From positions 62,001-126,000 of the forward strand of contig CALJKV010000081.1 of NCBI GenBank assembly GCA_937974245.1: a stretch of 64,000 nt of DNA. The letters are read 5' to 3'. Each line of letters starts with the position of its first letter. The first letter of the stretch is position 1. Source of the DNA: an uncultured Chloroflexota bacterium (lineage in GTDB: Bacteria > Chloroflexota > Anaerolineae > Aggregatilineales > Phototrophicaceae). The notes beneath the pieces were generated by a model. The model was not told where the DNA came from. It did not search any database and saw nothing but the letters and a program-made list of their open reading frames with translations. This document shows positions 1 to 9,347 of the stretch, in pieces. A program made the position numbers and the translations under genes.

Positions 1-259
1 GAGCATTTTCGGCATAGTCCAGCCCGGTCACGGTATAGCCCATCTCGCGCAAGGTGATAATCACCGCGCTCAGGCCGCTGCCCGCCTCCAGAACAATGTC
101 ATCTTTCAAGAGATATGGGGTGTACTCGTGGATCGTCGCCATTGAGCGGGGATAGCGCACCGCCTGGAGTTCAACATCCATTGAGGCACTATCCCAGATA
201 GTTTCCCAGGCTTTGCGTGTACTGTCATAGCGCGGCGAGTCAGAAGGAGATCGGGTCAT
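1..259 (-). CDS. SAM-dependent methyltransferase, partial (N-terminal part)
   Basis: The gene runs off the left edge of the window; only its first 86 codons are visible, starting at the ATG at 259. The reading shows a Rossmann-type motif I, VLEAGSGLSA, at residues 56-65, followed by a hydrophobic helix and the sequence VTGLDYAENA. The aspartate of that sequence (D81) sits at the end of strand 2, where class I methyltransferases hold the ribose of S-adenosylmethionine. The acceptor substrate cannot be told from this fragment. The downstream gene on the same strand (ending at 349) is a glycosyltransferase, but the intervening 90 bp contain no gene. The assignment to class I methyltransferases is fairly safe; the start has no strong ribosome binding site. 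Confidence 0.75.
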   Translation of the reverse strand, partial: MTRSPSDSPRYDSTRKAWETIWDSASMDVELQAVRYPRSMATIHEYTPYLLKDDIVLEAGSGLSAVIITLREMGYTVTGLDYAENA

Positions 260-348
260 GAATGAATCTCGTCTCGTGGTCAGATAGTTTCGGTGGTCAG
301 CGATCAGCTTTTAGCTTCTAGCCTCTTTTTACTCGGCATTTTCAACTT

Positions 349-1473
349 TTAACTCTCTAATAGCGTCTCAATCTGTGCGATGCGCTGATCGTAAGTATGA
401 TGGGCATATACGTGCGCCTGCGCTCGTTGGATAATCGCCTGCCGTTCGGCCTCGTGTGCCAGGTAGTAGGCGACTTTCGCTTGCAGGTCGTCCAGGTCGC
501 GGTAGGTGACGATGGTTTCGCCCTCGGTGAACCATTCCCGTGTGCCGGGCAGGTCGTCGGCAATCTGGAACACCCCGCTCCCCGCTGCCTCGAACAAACG
601 CATGTTACCGCCATAGCGCATGAAATCGCCGTGCACGTTTACTGTCAACTTCGCCGCCGAAAGTATCCTCAGCATGTCCGCCCCCAGCGCCGCCCCGCGC
701 ACGAACCGTCGCAGTCCCGCCGGGACATCATGTACACTCCAGATACCCAGATCAAAATCCGCCAGGGCCTCCAGCGCGGCTACCCGGCGGCTGTACAGAT
801 GGTCGGGAATCAGCGTCCCGACGAAAGCCACATCACAGACATACTTTGCCCGTTCTGCTTCGGTCAACGTGTAGGGATGGTGAAAGTCCGGGTCACAGGC
901 CGAAACCGGCAGACACGCCATCTGCTGTGCGCCGAGTTCCAACCATTGTATGCCGTGATAGTAGTCGTTGACCAGCACGAGATCATACAACCGCGCCGCT
1001 GAACGTTCTATTGGACGCGAAAACACAATGGGCGATGTGCCGGTACTATAGAGCAGCTTGCACCCGGTTTCGCGTTTGATGGCCGCCAGCGTCTCCGGCA
1101 AAATAACGGTATTATCACCCACCAGCCATAGGACATCCGGCCTGAATGCCCGCGCCTTGTCCAACAGATACCGGTTGCGCAGCCGGTAGTCTGGGTTGAA
1201 CTGCGGCGGGACACGATGCCCCAATGCCGTCAACACCTTGCCGGGTGTGATACGCGCCGTGTGCCGCTGGGACTGGATTCCGCCGAAGGCTGGCATATTG
1301 CGGAAAAAAGCATCTACCGTATGGCCGCGTTTGCGCAGTGCCTTCGCCCAGAAGTGCTGCGCCATACTCGGTGGGAATAGTGGCGGCGTCTCCCCCGGCG
1401 GCGTGGCCGCGATGGCCTCTTGCAATTGCTCCGGGTGATGCAAGGACGTGATGATGAGGAAACGGTGTGTCAT
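349..1473 (-). CDS. CgeB-like glycosyltransferase (GT-B, glycosyl transferases group 1 type)
   Basis: A 374-residue protein whose C-terminal third has the pattern of the CgeB/Glyco_trans_1_2 family: GGNMRLFEAAGSGVFQIADD (nucleotide-sugar site with the conserved glutamate), then a DLDDL segment and a terminal helix ending YDQRIAQIETLL. The N-terminal half has LLYSTGTSPIVF and a DLVLVNDYY segment typical of the acceptor-side Rossmann domain of these enzymes. It probably transfers a sugar in surface polysaccharide or glycoconjugate synthesis; the donor and acceptor are unknown. A TTG six codons upstream (1491) is in frame, but the ATG at 1473 has AGGA five bases ahead of it and is preferred. It stands alone, 167 bp from the next gene on the same strand. 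Confidence 0.75.
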   Translation of the reverse strand: MTHRFLIITSLHHPEQLQEAIAATPPGETPPLFPPSMAQHFWAKALRKRGHTVDAFFRNMPAFGGIQSQRHTARITPGKVLTALGHRVPPQFNPDYRLRNRYLLDKARAFRPDVLWLVGDNTVILPETLAAIKRETGCKLLYSTGTSPIVFSRPIERSAARLYDLVLVNDYYHGIQWLELGAQQMACLPVSACDPDFHHPYTLTEAERAKYVCDVAFVGTLIPDHLYSRRVAALEALADFDLGIWSVHDVPAGLRRFVRGAALGADMLRILSAAKLTVNVHGDFMRYGGNMRLFEAAGSGVFQIADDLPGTREWFTEGETIVTYRDLDDLQAKVAYYLAHEAERQAIIQRAQAHVYAHHTYDQRIAQIETLLES

Positions 1474-1605
1474 AATATCCTGGCTCAACAATCTTTCCCC
1501 TAGCCTAGCATATCCACCCGCATTGTGCGATACACTCTTCCAGTTGAAATTATCATTATGTTTTCCCTGATGCGGCCTGTTCTCTCCTATTTTTCAGGGG
1601 GAATC

Positions 1606-1635
1606 AAAAACGGGGTGGCACACGAGGCCTACCCC
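1606..1635 (-). terminator. Probable rho-independent terminator of the DUF427 gene
   Basis: Read on the minus strand, a GGGGTAGGCC arm pairs with a GCCACCCC arm around a short loop and is followed by TTTTT. It lies 25-50 bp past the stop of the DUF427 gene, where a terminator is expected. Confidence 0.55.
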
Positions 1636-1658
1636 ATCAGGTCATGCGATTGCCACTG

Positions 1659-1943
1659 TTACGCTTCGACCTTCACACCCCGCCAGAAAGCGACGTATCC
1701 GGCGATTTCCTTTGCCGCGTCTTTCGGCACCGGATAGTACCAGGCAACGTTTGTATTCTCCTGGCCGTTTACTGTCACCGTGTAATAGCTGGCAAAGCCT
1801 TTCCAGGGACAGGTCGTATGCTTGCCGCTCTCTACGAAGTATTCCCGGTTCACCGAATCCGGTGGGAAGTAATGGTTGCCTTCAACGATAATTGTCGCAT
1901 CGCTCTCCGCTAAAACCACGCCATTCCAGGTTGCTTTCGCCAT
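1659..1943 (-). CDS. DUF427 domain protein
   Basis: A 94-residue protein with the full DUF427 pattern: an N-terminal MAKATWNGVVLAES strand pair, then GNHYFPPDSV, the conserved TTCPWKG motif around the cysteine, and a C-terminal AWYYPVPKDAA segment. The length fits the single-domain family. Its function is not established; many bacterial genomes carry it as a stand-alone gene. The start chosen is the ATG at 1943, which begins the family's usual MAKA; an upstream in-frame codon would add 18 residues that match nothing. It is followed by its own terminator and is 78 bp downstream of surE on the same strand, so read-through from surE is possible. Confidence 0.85.
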   Translation of the reverse strand: MAKATWNGVVLAESDATIIVEGNHYFPPDSVNREYFVESGKHTTCPWKGFASYYTVTVNGQENTNVAWYYPVPKDAAKEIAGYVAFWRGVKVEA

Positions 1944-2021
1944 GCTGTTCTTCTCTCTCGTATGATTAAAACCACGCAACATAGAGAGAGAAATCACCTC
2001 GCTTCTTACATGAACATCAGC

Positions 2022-2852
2022 TTAACGATATCGCTGCTGACCGGCCAGAATCTGCTGTAGGCGAAATAAATCAGTACGCGAAGTCATATCAAGGCTGATG
2101 GGCGTCACCGAGACCTGTTTGGCATGTAAGACCGTGTAAACGTCCGAATCCGGTTCGGCTTTCGAGGGGTCTGTTTTGAACTCATAACCGATGCGCCCAG
2201 TATCTTGCAGGGTGATACGCTCTGGGCGCGTGGGCCAGTACACCCGGCGGCGGGAAAGACGGGTCATGCGCCAGGGAGTCTCGACAGTCGCCCCCCAGGG
2301 TACATCAATCTTTAGCACATCCACATCATCTGGCAAGAGACGATGTTCCAATAAATACTGCCCGAACATGCGTGTGAAATGCGCCGCCGCGCAGAAATCC
2401 ACCTCATTAGAATAGGTCAGGTGCAAATCCTTGGGCGTTTGCTGAGAGACAGCCAGCGCCGGAATCCCCATACTGGTCGCTTCCAGTGCCGCGCCCACCG
2501 TGCCGGAAATCGTCACGCCATTGCCGGTATTTTCTCCGTAATTGATGCCGGAAACCACCAGAGCAGGCAACCGGTCAGCCAATTCAACAATGCCGTGTTG
2601 AACAGCCTGGGCCGGTGTGCCATCTACCGCGTACGCCCGGTGGCCGTTGCCCTCAAGTGACGGCATCTCATACGGATAAATACGCCCTTCGCTGTGGATA
2701 GGCATACTGCGCCCCATACCAGACTGCTGCTCACGGGGCGCTACCACCAGGATTTCACCCAGGTCGGCAAAGACCTTCGCCGCCGCCCACAGCCCAGGCG
2801 ATTCAATACCATCATCGTTTGTGAATAGAATCAACGGACGTTCGTTACTCAT
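2022..2852 (-). CDS. surE: 5'/3'-nucleotidase SurE
   Basis: A 276-residue protein. The N-terminus ILFTNDDGIESPG carries the SurE metal-binding pair of aspartates, followed by VVAPREQQSGMGRS (serine and arginine of the nucleotide pocket), VSGINYGENTGNGVTISGTV (metal-binding asparagine and the conserved GTVGAA loop) and TPAQAVQHGIV. SurE is a cytoplasmic metal-dependent phosphatase that dephosphorylates nucleoside 5'- and 3'-monophosphates and is linked to stationary-phase survival. The length is normal. No partner gene (for example pcm) is beside it. The start has only a weak Shine-Dalgarno sequence, but the protein begins at the first strand of the fold, so it is unlikely to be wrong. Confidence 0.93.
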   Translation of the reverse strand: MSNERPLILFTNDDGIESPGLWAAAKVFADLGEILVVAPREQQSGMGRSMPIHSEGRIYPYEMPSLEGNGHRAYAVDGTPAQAVQHGIVELADRLPALVVSGINYGENTGNGVTISGTVGAALEATSMGIPALAVSQQTPKDLHLTYSNEVDFCAAAHFTRMFGQYLLEHRLLPDDVDVLKIDVPWGATVETPWRMTRLSRRRVYWPTRPERITLQDTGRIGYEFKTDPSKAEPDSDVYTVLHAKQVSVTPISLDMTSRTDLFRLQQILAGQQRYR

Positions 2853-3033
2853 AGTGTCGTTCTTATCAATGCCTCTTTATCATAATAGCAACGAGCATTG
2901 TAGCCTAAAGATGGAGGGCTGTCTATTAACCATTCTGGCGATGCGGGTTAAAGTTCCAGCCAACAGTCTTAACAATCGTCGGTAAAATGGCTTTTATACA
3001 AGTCGTCTGAGACCCGAAACGTCATGCCAACAC

Positions 3034-3053
3034 AAAAGGCGACAGTAGTCGCC
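3034..3053 (-). terminator. Rho-independent terminator of the penicillin-binding protein gene
   Basis: On the minus strand a perfect 6-bp stem GGCGAC / GTCGCC with a 4-base loop is followed by TTTTGTGTT. It lies 80 bp beyond the stop of the large penicillin-binding protein gene and separates it from surE. Confidence 0.6.
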
Positions 3054-3133
3054 TCTCTATGTATCAAGTGATTCTGTTTTATCTCAGGTCTTTCGCAGCC
3101 ACTCTAGACTCGGCACTTTGAACTCAAGACCTC

Positions 3134-6100
3134 TTATGGCACGTTAAACTGCACCTCATACGGGGCTTGCAAGAAACCACCGCCATGATCCACGATTACC
3201 AGACGCATCCGGTAACTGCCCGGTGCCAGCCCCGGCACATACAGGTTTTCAAGCTGCCCGTTAACCACATTTTCGGTGTGGGTGGTGCCAATCGTCACCC
3301 AATCCGCAAAGCCACCACCAATGACTTCTACCTTATAGAACTTGCCCTGGTCGGCGGTGAACTGCACCGTGCCCGTGATTGGTGTCTCCCCACTCAGGGT
3401 CGCGCCGGACTGAGGTGATGTAATAATCGCGGTAGTAACTACCGGGCCATATCCGCCCCCGCCCCCTTGCAGCAGATCGGGCGTGCAGGCAATCGTCGGC
3501 AGGTATGCCAGGCCACTGTTCTGCGCATAACGCTCGGCAGAAGCCGCGTCACTGGCGAAAACCGGCGGCGTGATAAAGAGCAGGTCTTGCGCTCCGGCGG
3601 CACTCCCGGCCAGATCAGGCGGCACCTGGCAGTAAATTGGCGCAGGAGGAGCAGTTTCTCCTGGCTGCACGGCGAATTGGATGCTGCTCGCCAGGCCAGG
3701 GTCAAGCCGGAAAGCCAGCACCCGGTATACCCCCGGACTCACTTCCGTCAGCACCGGACCGCCCGGCTGACTCACCTGTCGGGATTGGGTCGGGGGATAG
3801 TACATATTGCCTTCGCTATCGGGGATACCCGCCGGCGTATCCAGCATCCACTCGTTTAGACGTGAGCAGTCAGTGGCCGGGTCGCGCAGGCGGCGCACAT
3901 CGCAGATTTGTCGCAGCGACAACCCAGAGGGCGGCACAAGCTGGTCATTCTGCAACTGCCCGTTGATCGCGAACGAAGCTAACAGGCTCTGGTCGTTATA
4001 GATACTGGTGATAACTCGATTCCAGATGGGCGCTGCGCCGGTCAAGCCAGAAGAATTCACCATCGGTTCACCGCGGCTGTTACCCACCCAGACACCAACA
4101 GTTACGTTACGGGTATAACCCATTGTCCAGTTGTCTTTGACATCGTTAGTCGTGCCCGTTTTGACCGAAGTGAGCAGAGAGCCGGTATTGAGTGCACTGT
4201 TGGCACCCATCGCGGTGCTGCGGGCATTGTTGTCGCTCAACATGTCGGAAATGATAAAAGCCACACGCGAGTCAAGCGCCTGGCGGCCAAAGCCGGAGCG
4301 GTTGACGGTTTGCTCGGTTTGATTGCCACGCGGGCAACCGTTTTCGTACTGATAGAGGATGGTATCATTATTATCCAACACACAGAGAATGGCCGTCGTC
4401 GGCACATAAACGCCCTGATTCGCGAAAACGCTGTAGGCGTTCGCCATTTCGATCAATGAAATTTCGCCGCCCCCCAATGTCAGTGACAGGCCATACTGGC
4501 TGGCATCATTCCCCAGGCTTTCTACCCCAAACCGCTGCAAGAGTTCCAGCAAGCGGTCTACCCCTACCCGCCGCAGCGTTTGCACCGCCGGGATGTTGTA
4601 GCTGTTCGCCAGTGCCGTGCGCATAGCCATCGGGCCATGGAAACTGCGATCATAATTGACTGGCTCATACATCTGCTGTCCGGGAATGCCGATTTTAGTG
4701 GGCGTATCCCAGATGACATCAGCAGGGGTCAGGCCACTTTCCATCGCGGCAGAATAGGTGAAGGGTTTCATGGTGCTGCCCGGCTGCCGCAGCGCAATGG
4801 CGACATTTACGCGCCCATCAATCGATTCGTTGTTATAATCCACACTGCCAACCATACCCAGGATTTCCCCGGTAAGTGGCTTCAACACAACCACAGACGC
4901 ATTACTGACATTATTGGCCGTGAGTTTTGCAACCTGTTCACGCATCGCCTGTTCGGTCAGCGTATTAATACGCAGATCAAGTGTGGTATAGACCTGCCAG
5001 CCGCCACCGGTGATTTCTTCCGGGCTGTAACCTAATTCGGTCATCAGTTCTTCAAGCTGATTCTGCGCATACACCGTAAAATGCGGCGCTTGCAGTGAGA
5101 CTGCGGGGCTTGTGAACGTCAAGCCCTGACGCAGCGCTTCGTTACGTTGCTCGTTGGTAATAAAACGGTGGATGACCATACGATCCAACACTTGTCGCCA
5201 ACGCGCATATACTGCGTCCTGTACCAGTGGGTCGGGATTCAGTGGATCAAGTTCTGCCGGAGCCTGTGGCAGACCAGCCAACAGGGCCGCCTCACCTAAT
5301 GCCAGATCGCCCACATCTTTGCCGAAGAACGTTTGGGAAGCGGCCTGCGCTCCATACGCCAGATTGCCATAGTAAATCTCGTTCAGGTATAGTTGCAGGA
5401 TGTCTTCTTTACTCATACGTTGTGTCAGCGCCAGCGCCAGCACAATTTCCTCGACTTTGCGCTGAATGCTGCGTTCCGCACGGTACTCGAAATCAAAGAG
5501 AATGTTACGGACAACCTGCTGCGTGATTGTGCTGCCGCCACTGGAACCTTCGCCGATACCGAAATACTGCGTAATAGCCCGCAGCGTAGCAGCTACATCC
5601 ACGCCGGGATTCGTGAAAAAGTTATCGTCTTCAATCGCAACTGAAGCGTCAATCAGGAACTGCGGGAAGTCCTGGTATTGGACATTGGTACGCCGCCCTT
5701 CGCCAAAAGCTTCATAAAGTTGAATACCATTACGGTCATAGAAGAAAGTGCTCTGGAAAGACCGATAGTTCTCGATTCCTGCCAGTCGTTCGGAAGTCAG
5801 CTCTTCGACCCGGTTATACCCCCACAGCGTCAGCCCTGCCGTCACCAATGTTAAGCCGCCACAGAACGTCACAACCAGACCAATGATGACCCACAAACAC
5901 CCTGGACGCGTCCCCCGCCGCGATTTCTGCCGTCTGTTGCGCCCTGGAAGCCGGGCAGCAGCAACGCCGGGTGACGCTGGGCGTGCGGGAACCGATGCGT
6001 TACCGTCAGATTGTGCTGCTCGGGAAGGGCGTTGAAAACGAGCATCATCTACCCGTTGTACGCGCTGAGTCTGCTGCTGGTAGACAGGGTATTCCGGACG

Positions 6101-6436
6101 CACCACATCATGCCGAGCCGTTCGATCCACTTCACGCGGCATGGTATCAAATCCCAGGAAATCGGGGTTCGGATCAAGCCCGCCTGTGCCCGGAAGAGTC
6201 CTTTTTGTATCCACCGGGGGCGCAGATTCTCGCTCCAGCGGAATCGTGGGCTTATCGTGAACATCCTCAGGGATATCCCCCCCCCACTGCTCCGTGCCTG
6301 GCAGCAGATCAGCGGTTTCATCGTCGTCTTCTACATAATCTTCGCTCTTCGGTAGGTGAAAAGGCACATCGTCGTCGTCCAGGTCGTTATCGTCCGGCTC
6401 ATCCGGCAGATTACGCGGGTCGAATTCATCAGACAT
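3134..6436 (-). CDS. Class A penicillin-binding protein (PBP1A type, glycosyltransferase plus transpeptidase)
   Basis: An 1100-residue bifunctional peptidoglycan synthase. It has a long, acidic, proline-rich cytoplasmic region (1-178), one membrane segment (about 180-205), and a GT51 glycosyltransferase domain with the catalytic glutamate in AIEDDNFF (E269) and GGSTITQQVVRN. The transpeptidase domain has SxxK as STMK (S554), SxN as SYN (S612) and KTGT (K759). Beyond it lies a roughly 300-residue periplasmic tail that includes an Ig-like segment around SPQSGATLSGETPITGTVQF. It polymerises lipid II and cross-links the glycan outside the membrane. The acidic cytoplasmic leader is unusually long. 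The start at 6436 is preferred over an ATG 21 codons upstream because the latter adds an unrelated sequence; GGGAG lies ahead of it. It is divergent from lutB. Confidence 0.93.
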   Translation of the reverse strand: MSDEFDPRNLPDEPDDNDLDDDDVPFHLPKSEDYVEDDDETADLLPGTEQWGGDIPEDVHDKPTIPLERESAPPVDTKRTLPGTGGLDPNPDFLGFDTMPREVDRTARHDVVRPEYPVYQQQTQRVQRVDDARFQRPSRAAQSDGNASVPARPASPGVAAARLPGRNRRQKSRRGTRPGCLWVIIGLVVTFCGGLTLVTAGLTLWGYNRVEELTSERLAGIENYRSFQSTFFYDRNGIQLYEAFGEGRRTNVQYQDFPQFLIDASVAIEDDNFFTNPGVDVAATLRAITQYFGIGEGSSGGSTITQQVVRNILFDFEYRAERSIQRKVEEIVLALALTQRMSKEDILQLYLNEIYYGNLAYGAQAASQTFFGKDVGDLALGEAALLAGLPQAPAELDPLNPDPLVQDAVYARWRQVLDRMVIHRFITNEQRNEALRQGLTFTSPAVSLQAPHFTVYAQNQLEELMTELGYSPEEITGGGWQVYTTLDLRINTLTEQAMREQVAKLTANNVSNASVVVLKPLTGEILGMVGSVDYNNESIDGRVNVAIALRQPGSTMKPFTYSAAMESGLTPADVIWDTPTKIGIPGQQMYEPVNYDRSFHGPMAMRTALANSYNIPAVQTLRRVGVDRLLELLQRFGVESLGNDASQYGLSLTLGGGEISLIEMANAYSVFANQGVYVPTTAILCVLDNNDTILYQYENGCPRGNQTEQTVNRSGFGRQALDSRVAFIISDMLSDNNARSTAMGANSALNTGSLLTSVKTGTTNDVKDNWTMGYTRNVTVGVWVGNSRGEPMVNSSGLTGAAPIWNRVITSIYNDQSLLASFAINGQLQNDQLVPPSGLSLRQICDVRRLRDPATDCSRLNEWMLDTPAGIPDSEGNMYYPPTQSRQVSQPGGPVLTEVSPGVYRVLAFRLDPGLASSIQFAVQPGETAPPAPIYCQVPPDLAGSAAGAQDLLFITPPVFASDAASAERYAQNSGLAYLPTIACTPDLLQGGGGGYGPVVTTAIITSPQSGATLSGETPITGTVQFTADQGKFYKVEVIGGGFADWVTIGTTHTENVVNGQLENLYVPGLAPGSYRMRLVIVDHGGGFLQAPYEVQFNVP

Positions 6437-6653
6437 GAGCAGGCTGCTCCCGTTTTGATCGTTCAATTGGTCTGGTTGTATTGTACAGTAGCCTGCCATT
6501 ATGCGTCTATGATGCCTGCCTGACGCTCAGGCAACGACTGGGAGGCGGGTGGCAGACGTGCTGACGATTCTATCCCGGAATACAATGTGTAGCGAAGGAC
6601 ATCTTTGGACGTTATTATTGGTGCATGTGCGGCATGGATGTGGAGAGTAAGCT

Positions 6654-8063
6654 ATGGAACTCAACCCGAATCGATTCATGGAAACGGCTGTCATCGCACT
6701 GGAAGACATCCGACTACAATCGGCGCTCGAACGGGCTACGGGTAATGCCGATGGACGCCGCCGCCAGATGCTGGCCGAACTGGATGGGCCGGATGCATTG
6801 CGACTCCAAGGGCGGGCTGCCCGCCTGCGAGCAATGGCCGATTTGCCCGACCTGCTGGAACAGGTCGAACGCCAGGTCACTGCCAACAATGGGCATGTTC
6901 TATGGGCTGTAGATGGCGACGAGGCAAATCGCCATGTTCTGGACATCTGTCAGAAGCACAACCTCAAACGTGGCGTCAAAAGTAAAAGCATGGCAACCGA
7001 AGAAATCGGCCTGCTGCCCGTGCTGGAAAAAGCCGGGATTACCATGCTGGAAACCGACCTGGGTGAATATATCGTCCAGTTAAGCGGCAGCCATCCCAGC
7101 CATATCATTATGCCGGTCATGCACATGACTAAAGATCAGGTTGGCGATCTCTTCGAGGAAAAGCTGGGAATGCCTCCTACAGACGAGGCAGCGGATATGA
7201 CGGCCTTTGCCCGCCAGACGCTGCGTGAGGAATTCCTGGCGGCGGATTTCGGCATGAGCGGCGGCAATTTCATCATCGCGGAAACCGGAACACTGGTGAT
7301 TGTCACTAACGAAGGGAATGGACGGCTCTCTACCGGGATGCCGCCGGTACATATCGCTGTAGTGGGTATCGAGAAGGTCATTCCCACCTGGGAGGACTTC
7401 GCCACGCTGATTCAACTCTTGCCGCGCAGCGCCACCGGCCAACGAATGAGCGTCTACACCAATATGATTAATGGCCCGGCGCGGGATGGCGAACCGGACG
7501 GCCCTCAGGCGTTCTACCTGATTCTGCTGGATAACGGGCGCAGTGATGTTTATGCCAGCGAGTATACCGAGGCATTGGCCTGCATCCGCTGCGGCGCGTG
7601 CCTGAATGCCTGTCCGGTGTACCAGAATATCGGCGGTCATGCTTACGGTTCGGTATACTCCGGCCCGATTGGGGCGGTGCTGACGCCGCTCCTGCAAGGC
7701 AAAGAAAATGCCTCACTACTTCCGTTTGCGTCCTCGTTATGCGGAGCCTGTCAGGCCGCCTGCCCGGTGATGATTAATCTGCCGGATATGCTGCTCAAAC
7801 TGCGGCGTGACTTGCAGGCCGAGCAGGAGCCAATGTGGCGCTTCGGATTGAAGGCGTGGGCGTTCGGGATGCAGCACCCATTGTTGTTCGAGATCGGTGG
7901 CAAGGCCGCCAGTGCTGCCACCCGCATGATGGCCGAAACTACTGGGAGCGGCCATCTGGAAACCCTGCCGTATCCGTTAAGCGGTTGGACGGATCACCGT
8001 GATTTCCCGCCGTTTGCCGGGCAGCCCTTCCATGACTGGTGGCGGAAGAACCGGAAATCATAA
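6654..8063 (+). CDS. lutB: LutB-like lactate utilisation iron-sulfur protein
   Basis: A 469-residue protein of the LutB/YkgF family, the iron-sulfur subunit of the L-lactate oxidation complex LutABC. The N-terminal LUD domain has AADFGMSGGNFIIAETGTLV. The C-terminal ferredoxin-like domain has one CxxCxxCxxxC cluster (C310, C313, C316, C320) and a second incomplete one, SLCGACQAACP (C363, C366, C370), before a tail seen in this family. GAGAGTAAG precedes the ATG. Neither LutA nor LutC is in the neighbourhood, so the complex partners must be encoded elsewhere, or the protein serves another oxidation. It is divergent from the penicillin-binding protein; the 217 bp between them must hold both promoters. 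Confidence 0.88.
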   Translation: MELNPNRFMETAVIALEDIRLQSALERATGNADGRRRQMLAELDGPDALRLQGRAARLRAMADLPDLLEQVERQVTANNGHVLWAVDGDEANRHVLDICQKHNLKRGVKSKSMATEEIGLLPVLEKAGITMLETDLGEYIVQLSGSHPSHIIMPVMHMTKDQVGDLFEEKLGMPPTDEAADMTAFARQTLREEFLAADFGMSGGNFIIAETGTLVIVTNEGNGRLSTGMPPVHIAVVGIEKVIPTWEDFATLIQLLPRSATGQRMSVYTNMINGPARDGEPDGPQAFYLILLDNGRSDVYASEYTEALACIRCGACLNACPVYQNIGGHAYGSVYSGPIGAVLTPLLQGKENASLLPFASSLCGACQAACPVMINLPDMLLKLRRDLQAEQEPMWRFGLKAWAFGMQHPLLFEIGGKAASAATRMMAETTGSGHLETLPYPLSGWTDHRDFPPFAGQPFHDWWRKNRKS

Positions 8064-8148
8064 GCCAGCATCGGCAAAATTTGAATTGGACATGATATAT
8101 CATGCCCCTACTTACAGTTCAATTGCGGAACTTCTATAAATAAAACCT

Positions 8149-9288
8149 GTGTTCACAAAAATCCTAAGAATAGAAATAATATCTGTTGTTGTTCTGGGTC
8201 TTTGGGCTGTCCCATTGAGACTCCCATCCCGCCCAATCCTGCAAACAGGCGATCCTATCCCCATCCAGAATATTGATGACTGTAAAATTGTCTATTCATT
8301 AGGCTACACGAGTCTCCATATCATCAATGGAAACGGGGAAAACCAGCATTCTTTGACCGATGAACCAGGTGGGTATCCGGTATGGTCACCTGATGGCAGA
8401 TATATAGCATTTGTTTCACCAAGAGAATCTCATAGCCTCTATGTGATTGAATCTGATGGCACAAATCTCAGACGGTTGGCCGAAAACCTATTTCCTTATG
8501 AGACCCCGGCATGGTCGCCTAATGGAACCCAGATTGCGTTCATTTCGGATACCAAAGCTGATCCACTGAGACAAACTCGGCTCTATGTGGTTGATGTTGA
8601 TGGGGGAGAACCCCGAAGGTTAGGGGATATTAATGGCTATTATGGCTATCCATCCTGGTCACCTGATGGGACCCAGATTGCATTTGATGTCACGAATCCG
8701 AGGAATGCCCAGCAGGCTAAGTTGTTAGTTGGGTCATCGAATTTGGCTCAGTCGGAAGTGCAATCGAATATATATCTCATCACACCTGATGGCGGCACAC
8801 TTTGGACACTTGTGCAGGATGGGTTTTATCCCCGATGGTCACCTGATGGCGAACATATCGCCTTTGTTTCAAGACGTAACACCCAGGCCGATATTTTTCT
8901 TGTGGATGTAAGCAGTGAAAATGAGCATAACTTAACGGAGAGTGCGGGGAATGATTATCGGCCTCGATGGTCACCGGATGGCGAACATATCGCCTTTGTG
9001 TCAGATCGGGATGAAAACAAAGAAATTTACATCGTGGATTCAAGTGGCAGCAACCAGCGTAATCTCACGAACCGCGAAGCTGAGGATGATTGGCCTAATT
9101 GGTCACCAGACGGAAAATACCTGGTTTTCACATCAGATTCAACAAATCCCATTTTCGACGACCTCTGGGTATTAGACTTGGATAATGCCTATCTATATCC
9201 GATTACCCATGAAACCAACCATGAACACCCAATGTGGTCACCAGTGTGTTCTAATACAAATGACGATTTCGATAAAAGCTCGAATTGA
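8149..9288 (+). CDS. TolB-like PD40 beta-propeller protein, exported
   Basis: A 379-residue protein with an N-terminal hydrophobic segment (about residues 8-22) and then at least seven PD40/WD40-like blades, each with the core WSPDGxxIAFVS. In Gram-negative bacteria TolB has such blades, but this protein has no TolB N-terminal domain, so a general extracytoplasmic binding propeller is a safer call. Two blades are almost identical at DNA level: 35 bp at 8833 and at 8965 differ in one base, a sign of recent blade duplication. The gene is clearly richer in A and T than its neighbours. The start is a GTG without a clear Shine-Dalgarno sequence, so the first residues are uncertain. It converges on the cyclophilin gene across a shared terminator. 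Confidence 0.75.
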   Translation: MFTKILRIEIISVVVLGLWAVPLRLPSRPILQTGDPIPIQNIDDCKIVYSLGYTSLHIINGNGENQHSLTDEPGGYPVWSPDGRYIAFVSPRESHSLYVIESDGTNLRRLAENLFPYETPAWSPNGTQIAFISDTKADPLRQTRLYVVDVDGGEPRRLGDINGYYGYPSWSPDGTQIAFDVTNPRNAQQAKLLVGSSNLAQSEVQSNIYLITPDGGTLWTLVQDGFYPRWSPDGEHIAFVSRRNTQADIFLVDVSSENEHNLTESAGNDYRPRWSPDGEHIAFVSDRDENKEIYIVDSSGSNQRNLTNREAEDDWPNWSPDGKYLVFTSDSTNPIFDDLWVLDLDNAYLYPITHETNHEHPMWSPVCSNTNDDFDKSSN

Positions 9289-9291
9289 AAA

Positions 9292-9322
9292 GGGTAGGCC
9301 AACCTGAGCCTACCCTCCTTTT
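9292..9322. terminator. Bidirectional terminator between the propeller gene and the cyclophilin gene
   Basis: A perfect 8-bp stem, GGGTAGGC at 9292-9299 and GCCTACCC at 9308-9315, is flanked by AAAA on the left and TCCTTTT on the right, so it can work on both strands. It sits between two convergent genes. Confidence 0.75.
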
Positions 9323-9347
9323 ATCTCCGCGTTTTGCTTTATGCCGA

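Noticed and set aside
8091..8104. The palindrome CATGATATATCATG between lutB and the propeller gene as an operator
   Set aside because: It is A/T-rich and short, with no second copy or promoter in suitable position; chance is likely.
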